Below are positions 10,077 through 19,758 of a stretch of 64,000 nt of DNA, one piece after another (within the stretch, counting starts at the first letter, position 1; the number at the start of each line of letters is the position of its first letter). The notes below the pieces were generated by a model. That model did no database searches. It was not told the DNA's origin and saw nothing but the letters and a program-made list of their open reading frames with translations. The DNA is from SAR116 cluster bacterium AG-426-I14 (GTDB lineage Bacteria > Pseudomonadota > Alphaproteobacteria > Puniceispirillales > Marisalimonadaceae), in NCBI GenBank assembly GCA_003210055.1, contig QCNS01000009.1, positions 23,252-87,251 on the forward strand, given 5' to 3'. Made by a program: the position numbers and the translations under genes.

Positions 10077-10118
10077 AATAAGGTCGGGATATTTATCTCG
10101 ATCTTATTTTTTATATTT
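10077..10118 (+). terminator. Stem-loop with T-rich tail between dctP and the permease genes
   Basis: Bases 10077-10090 pair with 10095-10108 over 14 positions, including two G-U pairs, around a four-base loop; a T-rich stretch follows. It probably acts as a partial terminator and 3'-end stabiliser that gives more binding protein than permease, as is common in binding-protein-dependent operons. Confidence 0.6.
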
Positions 10119-10128
10119 TTAAATAATA

Positions 10129-11109
10129 TTGGAAAATTTGTTGTATTTAAATCAAATTCTAAAAAATAAAAAGTTTGTCTTAAATCGTTTTTTTGGATGG
10201 TTACTTATTTGTATCTTAATAGCATTCATGATTAATAATGTTATAAATTTGTCTTTTCAAATACCACCAGCTCAAGACTTAATTCTAAAAAATAATTATT
10301 TATCTCTAATACCAGTTTCGATATATTTAATCGCTGTATTTATTTCTTTTTATATATCTTTTGCATTTATAAAAAAATCATATAAGTGGGATTCTCTTAT
10401 ATTACATAATTTCAATGTATATTTTATTAGGTCTTGTTTTTGGTCAATTTTGTTAATTGGTACTGTAGATGTAACGATAGCTTTCATAAGAGTTGAAGAA
10501 ATATCTAATTTAATCTTTGATGATGAACTTGTGAAAGCATTAAAAAAACCCTCTTTTGTATGTACCTTTATTCATATCCCGTTATTATGCATAGGTTTTT
10601 TTATTGGCTACATCACAAAAACTCTTGGTTTCACATGGCTTGCACTAATGATTGTTTGTGCAGAATTAATAATTGTTATTACTAGGTTTGTTTTTTCATA
10701 TGAACAATCATTTATGGGAGATTTAGTAAGATACTGGTATGCTGGTTTATTTTTATTTGCGTCTGCATACACATTATATGAAGATGGGCATGTGAGGGTA
10801 GACGTTTTTTATACTAATTTAAAGCCAAGGACTAAAGCATTAGTTAACACTTTAGGATCCATTTTTCTAGGAGTTTCTACTTGTTTGGCAATAATTTTCG
10901 TTGGATTTAATGGGAAACAAGCAATTATAAATAGTCCAATATTAAATTTTGAAATAACTCAAACAGTTAGTGTTGGAATGTTTATAAAATATCAAATGGC
11001 CGCTTTTTTGGGAATTTTCGCGATCACTATGTTAATTCAATTCGTAAGCTATTATTTCATATCTCTCTCTGATTACATGGAAAAGTCACAAAAGGTTGAT
11101 AAAAGTTAG
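10129..11109 (+). CDS. dctQ: TRAP transporter small permease subunit with an N-terminal membrane extension
   Basis: DctQ is the small membrane subunit that supports the large TRAP permease. The 326-residue product is long for the family, which is usually 160-230. The conserved DctQ part is C-terminal (about 150-310) and contains the hallmark YTLYEDGHVRVDVFY near residue 220. About 150 residues with roughly three more membrane segments precede it (for example at 20-40, 63-82 and 100-122). The start is TTG 10129; TTG 10138 and ATG 10229 are alternatives, and the last would still leave an extension. It ends 7 nt before the large subunit. Confidence 0.85.
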   Translation: MENLLYLNQILKNKKFVLNRFFGWLLICILIAFMINNVINLSFQIPPAQDLILKNNYLSLIPVSIYLIAVFISFYISFAFIKKSYKWDSLILHNFNVYFIRSCFWSILLIGTVDVTIAFIRVEEISNLIFDDELVKALKKPSFVCTFIHIPLLCIGFFIGYITKTLGFTWLALMIVCAELIIVITRFVFSYEQSFMGDLVRYWYAGLFLFASAYTLYEDGHVRVDVFYTNLKPRTKALVNTLGSIFLGVSTCLAIIFVGFNGKQAIINSPILNFEITQTVSVGMFIKYQMAAFLGIFAITMLIQFVSYYFISLSDYMEKSQKVDKS

Positions 11110-11116
11110 GTATTAA

Positions 11117-13771
11117 ATGGAACTATTTTTTTTATTAATATTAATCTTAACAATGGCTTTTGCACTAGGTTCTGGTTTTCCAGTAGCTTTTGCTTTACCT
11201 GGAGCTGCAATATTATCCATTTCCTTGGCCGCAATAAGTGGTTTAGTTTTTGAGGGTGATCTTGATGCTTACTTCCATTCTGGTGGAGCTTCACAATGGA
11301 TATCAGCTGGTGTCACTAATTTAAGAGGAATTTATTGGGAAGTAGAGAGGGATACTTTAATAGCAATACCATTATTTATTTTTATGGGAATAATGCTACA
11401 GCGTTCAAAAATTGCTGAAGATTTATTAGTTACAATGGCTCAATTGTTTGGAAGAGTACCTGGTGGTCTAGGAATCTCGGTAGTATTTGTTGGAGCTTTG
11501 TTAGCTGCAACAACTGGTATTGTAGGAGCTACTGTAGTTGCAATGGGTTTGATATCATTACCAGCCATGTTAAGAAATAATTATTCTCCATCTCTTGCAA
11601 CGGGTACAATAGCAGCATCTGGAACTTTAGGTCAAATAATACCACCATCAATTGTTTTAATTATTTTGGCTGATCAGCTCGCTTCAGCAACAGACCAAGC
11701 AAGTTCAATGCGAAAAAGCCTTTTCAAAGAAAATACTGGTGAACTAATGATGCCATCAGTTTTCGATGTAACCTCTACAAGTGCAGGAGAGATGTTTCTT
11801 GGTGCATTTGTTCCAGGTTTAGTATTAGTTGGACTTTACATGATATTTATATTAGTCCTGGCTCTTCTTTTTCCAAAAACTGCACCAGCCGTTCCTTATG
11901 ATGGTAAAGTTGATAAAAACTTTTGGATTAGAGTATTTTTGACTTTAGTTCCTCCTTTGACATTAATAGTAATTGTACTAGGATCTATTATTTCTGGAAT
12001 TGCAACTGTGAATCAAGCTGGGGCTATTGGTGCTGCGGGTGCCATAGTCATGGCTGGTTATAGGCTTCATTCTTCAGCAAAGGGTGCCTTTTATCCTTCA
12101 TTAATTTTAATTTGTTCCTTGTTGCTAATAAGTTACTCTTTGATTTATTACGATATGAATATTAAATCAATTGATTCTGAAGAAGACAAAATAGGAATTT
12201 TTATAGGTGCTTTAGGTTCAATTTTGTTGATTTTTTCACTAATCTGGAGTGGCTCAAGATTATTTGATAATAAAAAAACAATTCAGGGTGTTATGTTAGA
12301 AACTGCTAAAACTACATCGTTAGTTTTTATTATTTTATTAGGTGCTGCTATGTTAACAGCAGCATTTAGAGCTTTTGGAGGAGAAGACTTAGTCAGAGAT
12401 TATTTAAATTCATTAGCTGGAGGTTTTTGGGCTAAGTTTATTGTTGTAATGGCTGTAATATTTATTTTAGGTTTTTTTCTAGATTTTATAGAAATTGCAG
12501 TTGTAGTAGTTCCAATAGTTGCTCCTATATTACTAGCTGACCCATCTGCAAACATCACGGCAGTTTGGTTAGGAGTAATGATAGGTTTAAATATACAAAC
12601 TTCTTTTTTAACTCCACCTTTTGGTTTTGCCCTTTTTTATTTACGTGGAGTTGCTCCGGCAATAGTCAAGACAGTTCAAATGTATAAAGGGGTTGTACCA
12701 TTTATTGGATTACAATTGCTAGCTTTAGCAGTAGTAGGTTTTTATCCTTCTCTAGTAAATTATCTTCCTAATAGAATGAGTTTTTTATCAGAGACTTCTC
12801 CCCCTCCAAAGAATCCAAAATTACAATATTGTATTGAAAAATATGTTGGTAATATAGCTTTGACTGAGAATAATGAAGTTAAAGAGGCAATTACAAAGCT
12901 TAAAAATGTAGATTTAAATTCATTACCTTCAAATTATAGATCTTCTATTATTAAATCAATTAACAACGTAGATGAGGGTTTATTAAACTTACAAAAAGCA
13001 TTTTTATTGGAGTCTGAAATTAATAAAAAAGCAAAAAAATATAGGCCAACTTTGACTTTTGTACGAAATATTCAAAAAGAAATTAGAAGTTTAGAAATAG
13101 AAATTAAAGATTTAAAAGATAGGATTTTAAGGTTAGATGAAAACGAGAATATTCAAAAAGATTTTTTAATCAACTCTGTAAATAAAAAGAAAACTCTTGT
13201 ACAAAATTTAGAGAATAAAATTCCAAAAGATTGGCCAAAAGTTTATAAAGAGTTTCAATCTATAATAAAGTCTGAGAAATTAACAAGAATTAAATATCGA
13301 AGATTAATGGACTACTCTTATGAGGAAATCAATAAGATTTATACTATATTGAAATTCAAACATAAATTCTCAAGATTTAGAGTAAACTTTGAAAATTTAT
13401 CAAAAAAATTAGAAACTGATGATCCTAAAAAGTTAATAAAGGAAATAAATTTATTTAAAAGAAGTTTAACTGAAATTCCAGATAATAGAAAAATTGTTTC
13501 TTATCTAAATAAAGTTTCAAGAAGTTTAAAAAAGAAAAACATTAAATATGATAAAGTAAGAAAAGATTTTAATTTTGCTTTTGAATTATATAGAAAAAAA
13601 ATAGATAAAATTAATAATATTGAAAATATAATTGCACCACAATTATTTGATTACTTAGAAAATGTGTCTAATTCAATTGCAGTAAGACAACAAAGTAAAA
13701 TCCCAAGAAAGTTAGCTTTGTATCTAGCAGAATGTCGAGCAGATCATAAAGATCTCTCATTATATTTTTAA
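11117..13771 (+). CDS. dctM: TRAP transporter large permease subunit with a long C-terminal coiled-coil tail
   Basis: DctM forms the sodium/solute translocation path. Residues 1 to about 555 are a normal large TRAP permease: repeated membrane segments, GGLGISVVFVGALLAATTGIVGA and SGTLGQIIPPS in the first half, and LDFIEIAVVVVPIVAP and LNIQTSFLTPPFGFALFYLRG in the second. The insertion between them is typical of the mannitol/chloroaromatic-like branch. From about residue 560 a hydrophilic tail of some 325 residues follows, rich in Lys, Glu, Asn and Ile and probably coiled coil near 645-700. I do not recognise it. The frame is continuous with no stop or internal start that would suggest a separate gene. 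The next gene begins 6 nt after the stop. Confidence 0.88.
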   Translation: MELFFLLILILTMAFALGSGFPVAFALPGAAILSISLAAISGLVFEGDLDAYFHSGGASQWISAGVTNLRGIYWEVERDTLIAIPLFIFMGIMLQRSKIAEDLLVTMAQLFGRVPGGLGISVVFVGALLAATTGIVGATVVAMGLISLPAMLRNNYSPSLATGTIAASGTLGQIIPPSIVLIILADQLASATDQASSMRKSLFKENTGELMMPSVFDVTSTSAGEMFLGAFVPGLVLVGLYMIFILVLALLFPKTAPAVPYDGKVDKNFWIRVFLTLVPPLTLIVIVLGSIISGIATVNQAGAIGAAGAIVMAGYRLHSSAKGAFYPSLILICSLLLISYSLIYYDMNIKSIDSEEDKIGIFIGALGSILLIFSLIWSGSRLFDNKKTIQGVMLETAKTTSLVFIILLGAAMLTAAFRAFGGEDLVRDYLNSLAGGFWAKFIVVMAVIFILGFFLDFIEIAVVVVPIVAPILLADPSANITAVWLGVMIGLNIQTSFLTPPFGFALFYLRGVAPAIVKTVQMYKGVVPFIGLQLLALAVVGFYPSLVNYLPNRMSFLSETSPPPKNPKLQYCIEKYVGNIALTENNEVKEAITKLKNVDLNSLPSNYRSSIIKSINNVDEGLLNLQKAFLLESEINKKAKKYRPTLTFVRNIQKEIRSLEIEIKDLKDRILRLDENENIQKDFLINSVNKKKTLVQNLENKIPKDWPKVYKEFQSIIKSEKLTRIKYRRLMDYSYEEINKIYTILKFKHKFSRFRVNFENLSKKLETDDPKKLIKEINLFKRSLTEIPDNRKIVSYLNKVSRSLKKKNIKYDKVRKDFNFAFELYRKKIDKINNIENIIAPQLFDYLENVSNSIAVRQQSKIPRKLALYLAECRADHKDLSLYF

Positions 13772-13777
13772 TTAGTT

Positions 13778-15367
13778 ATGTTTAATTCAATAATGTCATC
13801 CAATAATATGATGGTCTCTCCTCATTGGGTTGCTACACAAATTGGAATAGATATAATGAGAACTGGTGGTAATGCTGTTGAAGCTATGATAGCCTCAGCC
13901 GCTGCTATAACAGTAGCATATCCTCATATGAATTCTATGGGAGGTGATAATTTTTGGCTCATAAAAAATTTAAATAAAGGAGTTTTCGCCATTGAAGCGA
14001 CAGGACCTTCTGCTCAAAAAGCATCCAGAGATTTTTATATATCACAAGGATACAATAGTATTCCAACAAGAGGTGGTTTATCTGCTTTAACTGTTCCCGG
14101 TGCTGTAGGCGGATGGGAGAATGCATTTAATTTTAGCAAAAATCAACTTGATGGGAAAAAATCTTTACAAGAATTACTAGAACCAGCAGAACAAATTGCT
14201 AAACACGGTGTTTTAGCTTCAAACTCGCTTGTAAGAAACCTTAATAATAAAAAAAATGAATTGGCAAATATAAATGAATTTTATAAAAAATTTTACAAAA
14301 ACAAAAATATTTTAGTAGGTGAGAATCTTAAATTTCCAGAATTAGAAGAAACTTTCAAAACATTAAAAAAAAATGGATTAAATGATTTTTATCATGGTAA
14401 GTTGAATAAAAGAATAATATCAGATTTATCGAAAACTAGTTCCCCTTTATCCACAATTGATTTTCATAACTATAGAGCTATAAATGTTGATCCTATTTGT
14501 TTGAAGCTACAAGGACTTGATATCTATAACTTACCACCTCCAACACAGGGATTAGCTTCATTATTGATAATGGGAATATTAGACAAAATTAAAGATAAAT
14601 ATATTAGCGATTTTAATTTCGTTCATTGCTTAGTTGAAGCAACAAAGATTGCCTTTGAAATTAGAAATAAATATATTTGTGATCCAAGATTTATGAAAAT
14701 TGATATTAAAGAATTTTTAAATGATAAATTTTTAGTGAATTCAGCAAATAAAATAAGTTTCAACAAAACTCTTTCATGGTCAAATGAAGTTGAAAATGGA
14801 GATACAGTATGGTTGGGAGCAGTTGACAAATTTGGAAATGTTGTAAGTTTTATTCAAAGTATATATTGGGAATTTGGTTCTGGAATTTTTTTGCCAGAAA
14901 CAGGCATTATTTTTCAAAATAGAGGTATAAGTTTTTCATTAGATAAAAATCATCATAATTTATTAATACCAAAGAAAAAGCCTTTTCATACTATTCAACC
15001 TGCCTTAGCCGTTTTAAATGATGGAAGAACAATATCTTATGGAACAATGGGTGGTGATGGTCAACCTCAAACTCAGGCAACAATTTTATCAAGGTATATT
15101 GATTTGAAAATGAATCCTCATCACGCCATTAATACTCCTAGGTGGCTATTAGGAAGAACTTGGGGTGATAATAATACTAACTTAAAGTTAGAAGACAGTT
15201 TTGATGAATTATTAATAAGTAAACTTAAAAAAGTGGGACACGAAGTAGAATTAGTAAGTGAATTCAATGAGATTATGGGACATGCGGGAATGATTGTAAG
15301 ACATAGTAACGGAAATTTAGAGTCAGGTTATGATCTTAGAAGTGATGGGATTGCCCTTGGTGATTAA
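13778..15367 (+). CDS. ggt: Gamma-glutamyltransferase family protein (Ntn hydrolase)
   Basis: The family cleaves gamma-glutamyl amides such as glutathione, or related acyl amides, after self-processing into two subunits. The 529-residue protein has the N-terminal GGNAVEAMIASAAA and LTVPGAVGGWE motifs. The predicted nucleophile is T343 in GDTVWLGAVDKFGN, which aligns with the Thr that starts the small subunit in E. coli GGT. The late GTMGGDGQPQ segment (normally GSPGG) is also recognisable. There is no signal peptide, so it should act in the cytosol, unlike classical GGT. It follows dctM by 6 nt and is probably co-transcribed, linking it to whatever the TRAP system imports. Cephalosporin-acylase-like activity is an alternative. 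It converges on bpt with a 4-nt overlap. Confidence 0.88.
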   Translation: MFNSIMSSNNMMVSPHWVATQIGIDIMRTGGNAVEAMIASAAAITVAYPHMNSMGGDNFWLIKNLNKGVFAIEATGPSAQKASRDFYISQGYNSIPTRGGLSALTVPGAVGGWENAFNFSKNQLDGKKSLQELLEPAEQIAKHGVLASNSLVRNLNNKKNELANINEFYKKFYKNKNILVGENLKFPELEETFKTLKKNGLNDFYHGKLNKRIISDLSKTSSPLSTIDFHNYRAINVDPICLKLQGLDIYNLPPPTQGLASLLIMGILDKIKDKYISDFNFVHCLVEATKIAFEIRNKYICDPRFMKIDIKEFLNDKFLVNSANKISFNKTLSWSNEVENGDTVWLGAVDKFGNVVSFIQSIYWEFGSGIFLPETGIIFQNRGISFSLDKNHHNLLIPKKKPFHTIQPALAVLNDGRTISYGTMGGDGQPQTQATILSRYIDLKMNPHHAINTPRWLLGRTWGDNNTNLKLEDSFDELLISKLKKVGHEVELVSEFNEIMGHAGMIVRHSNGNLESGYDLRSDGIALGD

Positions 15368-16089
15368 ACATTTAATAATTTCCATTTACCCTTTTCAAAT
15401 ATTTCACCAGGTGAAAAAATAATTTTATAATTCATTCTATCAACATTTTTTATAAAATATCCTAGATATAAATATTTAAGTTTCATAATTTTTGTCATTT
15501 CTATTAAATTTAATATCATATAATTACCAATGCTATTTTTTTTATACTCTGGGTGATAGAAACTATAAACAGCTGATAAACCGTCTTTCTGCGTATCAAA
15601 AAGCATTACAGCTATAAGTTTATTATTTTTATCTTTATATTCTATAAGATTTGTATTAATTGGTGAAACTTCAATCATAGATCTAAAGTCATCAAAACTC
15701 ATTTGTGACATAGATCCACCAAAGTGTCTTTCATTTTGATATTTTTTAAAAAGGTTATAATGCTTTTTTAGAGCTTTGTTTTTAACTACTTTTGACAGAA
15801 GGTTATTATTTTTTTTTGTAATTCTTTTAAAGCTCTTTGATAAACTAAATTCCTCAATTCTTATTCTATATGCTTTACATTCATTACAACTATCGCAAGC
15901 TGGTCTATACATCCAATTTTCAACTCTACGAAAGCCAGAAAGAGCTAATTCATCATGTAAGTGACTGTTATTGGTAATATCTGTTGCGAGTCTTTTTTCT
16001 ATTTTTTTACTTATGTAAGGGCATTCAGTAGCCTTAGTAAGTAAAAATATAGGAAGATCAAAAATTTTATTCTTTTCTATTTTGGCCAT
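15364..16089 (-). CDS. bpt: Aspartate/glutamate leucyltransferase (bacterial arginyl-tRNA--protein transferase family)
   Basis: The enzyme adds leucine from Leu-tRNA to N-terminal Asp or Glu, making an N-end-rule degradation signal read by ClpS/ClpAP. The 241-residue product has the N-terminal Cys-containing CPYI, the GFRRVENWMYRPACDSC and CKAYRIRIEEF segments, and the C-terminal acetyltransferase-like half with SFYHPEYKKNSIGNYMILNLIEM and LYLGYFI. Length matches the family. It follows the 5-oxoprolinase gene by 35 nt on the same strand. The specific choice of Leu over Arg follows the bacterial Bpt family and was not tested here. Confidence 0.93.
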   Translation of the reverse strand: MAKIEKNKIFDLPIFLLTKATECPYISKKIEKRLATDITNNSHLHDELALSGFRRVENWMYRPACDSCNECKAYRIRIEEFSLSKSFKRITKKNNNLLSKVVKNKALKKHYNLFKKYQNERHFGGSMSQMSFDDFRSMIEVSPINTNLIEYKDKNNKLIAVMLFDTQKDGLSAVYSFYHPEYKKNSIGNYMILNLIEMTKIMKLKYLYLGYFIKNVDRMNYKIIFSPGEIFEKGKWKLLNV

Positions 16090-16124
16090 AGTATATATTA
16101 CGTCAATTTTACAAATATTTTCAT

Positions 16125-19100
16125 TTAATTTTTACCAAACCCACCGCCACCTGGAGTAAGCATTATAAATAAGTCATCTTCTTCTACTTCACAACAATCA
16201 TTACCTTGCAGTTCAATGATAGTACCATTCTTTTTTTCAAGCCATTCCTTGCCACATTCGCCATCTTTTCCACCAGCAACACCAAATGGTTTGATCTTTC
16301 TATGAGAACAAAGAGTAGTAACTGTCATCTTGTCAAGAAATCTTAATTTTCTTGTAGCACCGTCACCACCATTAAACTTACCTATCCCACCAGAGTTTTT
16401 TCTAATAGAAAATTCCTCAAGTCTGACCGGAAAACGTAATTCTAAAACCTCTGGGTCAGTACTCCTTGTATTTGTCATATGAGTTTGAACAGCAGAGGTT
16501 CCATGAAAATCTGGACCTGCGCCAGTACCACCACAAATAGTTTCATAATTTTGGACTTTATCATTTCCCCATATAAAATTATTCATTGTTGCCTGGCTAC
16601 CTGCAATAACCCCTAAAGCTCCAAACAAAGCATTGCATGTGAGTTGGCTAACTTCAGTATTACCGGCAATAACTGCTGAAGGATATTTTGCATTTATCAT
16701 AGAGTTATCAGGTATAATAATATTAAGAGGCTTAAAACATCCTTCATTTAATGGAATGTTTTTCCCAACCAACGTCCTGAAAACATAAAGTATTACTGCA
16801 TAGCAAACAGCTTTAGGAGCATTATAGTTTAGTGGGTTTTTTTTTGCTGTTCCAGTAAAATCAATTGTTGCTTCGCGATTAATATGATCAATTTTTATTT
16901 TTACCTTAATGAACTCACCATTATCTAATTGATAATCATAATTTCCGTCTTTTAGTTTTATGATAGCATTTCGAATACATTCTTCAGCATTATCTTGTAC
17001 GTGCCCCATATACGCTTGAACAGTTTCTATTCCAAATTGTTCAATCATAGAGTTAATCTCACGAATACCAGTTTCATTGGCAGCCACTTGAGCAGCAAGA
17101 TCTGCTATATTGTTTTCAACATTTCTACACGGGTAATTTCCAGAAGATAATATTTTTCTTATTTCATCTTCACGAAAAACACCCTTTTCAAATAGCTTAA
17201 AGTTATCTATCAACACTCCTTCTTCGTCAATGTGTTTTGAATCTGGTGGTCCTGAACCAGGTGTTGTTCCACCAATGTCAGCATGATGTCCTCTCGACGC
17301 AACAAAGAAAATTATTTTTTTAGCTTCTTTGTCAAATACAGGAGTAATTACTGTAACGTCAGGTAAATGTGTTCCACCGTTAAAAGGGGCATTTAATACA
17401 AAAACGTCACCAGCAGAAATATTATCTTTATTTAATTTAATAACTGTTCTTATAGCTTCAGACATTGAACCAAGGTGGACAGGAACATGAGGTGCATTTG
17501 CGACTAATGAACCTGATGAATTAAAAAGAGCACAAGAAAAATCTAATCTTTCTTTAATATTCACTGAATAAGCAGTATTAGCAAGTGTTGCGCCCATTTG
17601 TTCAGCAATGTTCATGAAAAGATTATTAAAAACCTCAAGCATGACAACATCTACAGATGTACCAATACTTTTTTCTTCCTTTCTTTTTGAAACCCTAGAA
17701 AGTATTAAATTTTTAAATTTGTCAATACTTGCAACCCATCCATCATCAATTATGTTTGTACCAGTATGTTCACAAATTATTCCTGGTCCAAAAACTTGTT
17801 GTCCAATTTTTAACTTTGATCTTTGATAAATTGAAACACTTTTTTCTTTACCATTAATGTACATGTTCTTTTTGTCAGTTGGTTGAGCATCATAATTTTG
17901 ATCTTTTATACCAACAAAATTTTCTTGTTCTGCAGATTTACCAATTGCCTCTACAGTGAGCATTTCAATCAAAATTTTACGACCCTTGACATAAAACCCA
18001 AACCTTTTTTTATGCTCTTTTTCAAAAGAAATTCTCATGTTTTGGGTATTATTAAACTCAACATCTAATGTTTGGTGGGACCCATTATATTTTAAAAAAG
18101 CTTTTTTCACTAATGTTATAGAATCTTTTTCAACACCTTGGGCGATAATATCTCTAGAGGCAAGAGATGATAGTTCATAAGTAAGTTTAATTGCATTCTC
18201 AATGTCATTGAGATCTTTTTCAAAGTGTTTTTCTCTAATAGAGCGTATCTCTGCTAATCCCATTCCATAAGCTGATAATACCCCAGCATAAGGATGTAAC
18301 AAGACACTTGTCATTCCCAAAGAGTCAGCTACCTGACAGGCATGTTGACCACCAGCACCTCCAAAACAATTTAAGGTGTATCCTGTAATGTCGTAACCGC
18401 GTTGAATAGAAATTTTCTTTATTGCATTAGCCATATTTTCTATGGCTATTTTAAGAAAACCCTCTGCAATTGAGATAATATCCATTTTTGATTTTCCAGT
18501 TTGTTTTGCTATGGTTTCAGACAATGCTAAGAACTTAGTTTTTACAATTTTAACATTTAGAGGTTCATTACTATTTGCACCAAACACTTTAGGAAAATAA
18601 TCAGGATTTAATTTACCCAGTAAAACATTACAATCTGTTACTGTTAGAGGACCTCCTCTTCCGTAGGACGCAGGACCTGGAATAGCTCCTGCACTTTCTG
18701 GACCAACTTGAAACCTACCATCTTTAAATGAGAGAATAGAACCTCCTCCTGCAGCAACAGTATTTATTTGCATCATGGGTGCTCTTATTCTTACTCCTGC
18801 AACTTCAGTTTCAAATGAACGTTCGTATTCTCCTGAGTAATGACATACATCAGTTGATGTACCTCCCATATCAAATCCAATAAGTTTTTTAAACCCTGCT
18901 TGAATACCAGTTTTTACCATGCTTACAACACCACCTGCTGGACCAGACAATAATGCATCTTTACCTTGAAATAAGCTAGCATCAGTCAATCCACCATTAG
19001 ATTGCATAAACATTAATTTAGTTGATTTTGAGTCTTCTAGTGCACTCGATACTTGTTCAACATATCTTTTAAGAATAGGTGATAAATAAGCATCAACAAC

Positions 19101-19751
19101 TGTTGTATCTCCTCTTCCAACAAGTTTTATTAGAGGTGAAACTTTGTGGCTAACAGAGATTTGAGAAAATTTTTCTTCAACAGCAATTTTAGCAATTTTG
19201 TCTTCATGAACGGGATTTAGATAAGAATTCATTAAGGCTATTGCCACACAATTAATTCCATCAGACTTTGCTTTTCTTAGAGCAATTCTCGCGCTATTTT
19301 CATCCAATTGATGTATAATTTTACCCTTAGAGTCCAATCTTTCTGCAACTTCAAAGACTTGCTCATATAAAACATCAGGTAACTTGATATTTAAATCAAA
19401 TAATAAAGGTCTATTTTGATAACCAATTCTTAGTAAATCAGCAAAACCTTTGGTAATTAACAGAAGAGTTCTATCACCTTTTCTTTCAAGCAAGGCATTT
19501 GTAGCAACTGTTGTTCCCATTTTTACAGATGAAATTTTATCTGTAGGTATTTTTTCATCTTTTTTTAAATTAAGAATTTTTTTTATACCGGCAATTGCGG
19601 CATCTTTATAAACTTGTGCATTTTCAGATAAAAGTTTATCTATTAAAATTGTACCATCAGGCTTTCTCGCAACAATATCAGTAAAAGTGCCGCCTCTGTC
19701 TATCCAAAAAGACCATCCATTTTTTAACGAAGTATTATTTTTTTGAAACAT
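16125..19751 (-). CDS. Fused hydantoinase A/B, ATP-dependent 5-oxoprolinase-like
   Basis: The enzyme hydrolyses a lactam or hydantoin-type ring at the cost of ATP; for the one-chain form, conversion of 5-oxoproline to glutamate is the usual reaction. At 1208 residues it is close to eukaryotic-type 5-oxoprolinase (about 1290). The HyuA half (1 to about 680) starts with WIDRGGTFTDIVARKPDG and has the ATPase-fold FDMGGTSTDV and AAGGGS. The HyuB half begins with DVVMLEVFNNLFMNIAEQMG (from about 690) and ends in a Gly-rich TPGGGGFG. Fusion of the two subunits is clear. Its neighbour hemB lies 7 nt upstream and bpt downstream. A GGT-family gene lies 760 bp away on the other strand, so a gamma-glutamyl salvage role is plausible but unproven. 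Confidence 0.88.
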   Translation of the reverse strand: MFQKNNTSLKNGWSFWIDRGGTFTDIVARKPDGTILIDKLLSENAQVYKDAAIAGIKKILNLKKDEKIPTDKISSVKMGTTVATNALLERKGDRTLLLITKGFADLLRIGYQNRPLLFDLNIKLPDVLYEQVFEVAERLDSKGKIIHQLDENSARIALRKAKSDGINCVAIALMNSYLNPVHEDKIAKIAVEEKFSQISVSHKVSPLIKLVGRGDTTVVDAYLSPILKRYVEQVSSALEDSKSTKLMFMQSNGGLTDASLFQGKDALLSGPAGGVVSMVKTGIQAGFKKLIGFDMGGTSTDVCHYSGEYERSFETEVAGVRIRAPMMQINTVAAGGGSILSFKDGRFQVGPESAGAIPGPASYGRGGPLTVTDCNVLLGKLNPDYFPKVFGANSNEPLNVKIVKTKFLALSETIAKQTGKSKMDIISIAEGFLKIAIENMANAIKKISIQRGYDITGYTLNCFGGAGGQHACQVADSLGMTSVLLHPYAGVLSAYGMGLAEIRSIREKHFEKDLNDIENAIKLTYELSSLASRDIIAQGVEKDSITLVKKAFLKYNGSHQTLDVEFNNTQNMRISFEKEHKKRFGFYVKGRKILIEMLTVEAIGKSAEQENFVGIKDQNYDAQPTDKKNMYINGKEKSVSIYQRSKLKIGQQVFGPGIICEHTGTNIIDDGWVASIDKFKNLILSRVSKRKEEKSIGTSVDVVMLEVFNNLFMNIAEQMGATLANTAYSVNIKERLDFSCALFNSSGSLVANAPHVPVHLGSMSEAIRTVIKLNKDNISAGDVFVLNAPFNGGTHLPDVTVITPVFDKEAKKIIFFVASRGHHADIGGTTPGSGPPDSKHIDEEGVLIDNFKLFEKGVFREDEIRKILSSGNYPCRNVENNIADLAAQVAANETGIREINSMIEQFGIETVQAYMGHVQDNAEECIRNAIIKLKDGNYDYQLDNGEFIKVKIKIDHINREATIDFTGTAKKNPLNYNAPKAVCYAVILYVFRTLVGKNIPLNEGCFKPLNIIIPDNSMINAKYPSAVIAGNTEVSQLTCNALFGALGVIAGSQATMNNFIWGNDKVQNYETICGGTGAGPDFHGTSAVQTHMTNTRSTDPEVLELRFPVRLEEFSIRKNSGGIGKFNGGDGATRKLRFLDKMTVTTLCSHRKIKPFGVAGGKDGECGKEWLEKKNGTIIELQGNDCCEVEEDDLFIMLTPGGGGFGKN

Positions 19752-19758
19752 CTTTTTA

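Noticed and set aside
11106..11294. Short minus-strand frame over the start of dctM
   Set aside because: Shadow of a strong coding region with no homology-like pattern; the same holds for the other short antisense frames over rpsB, dnaE, parC, lpxA and soxA.
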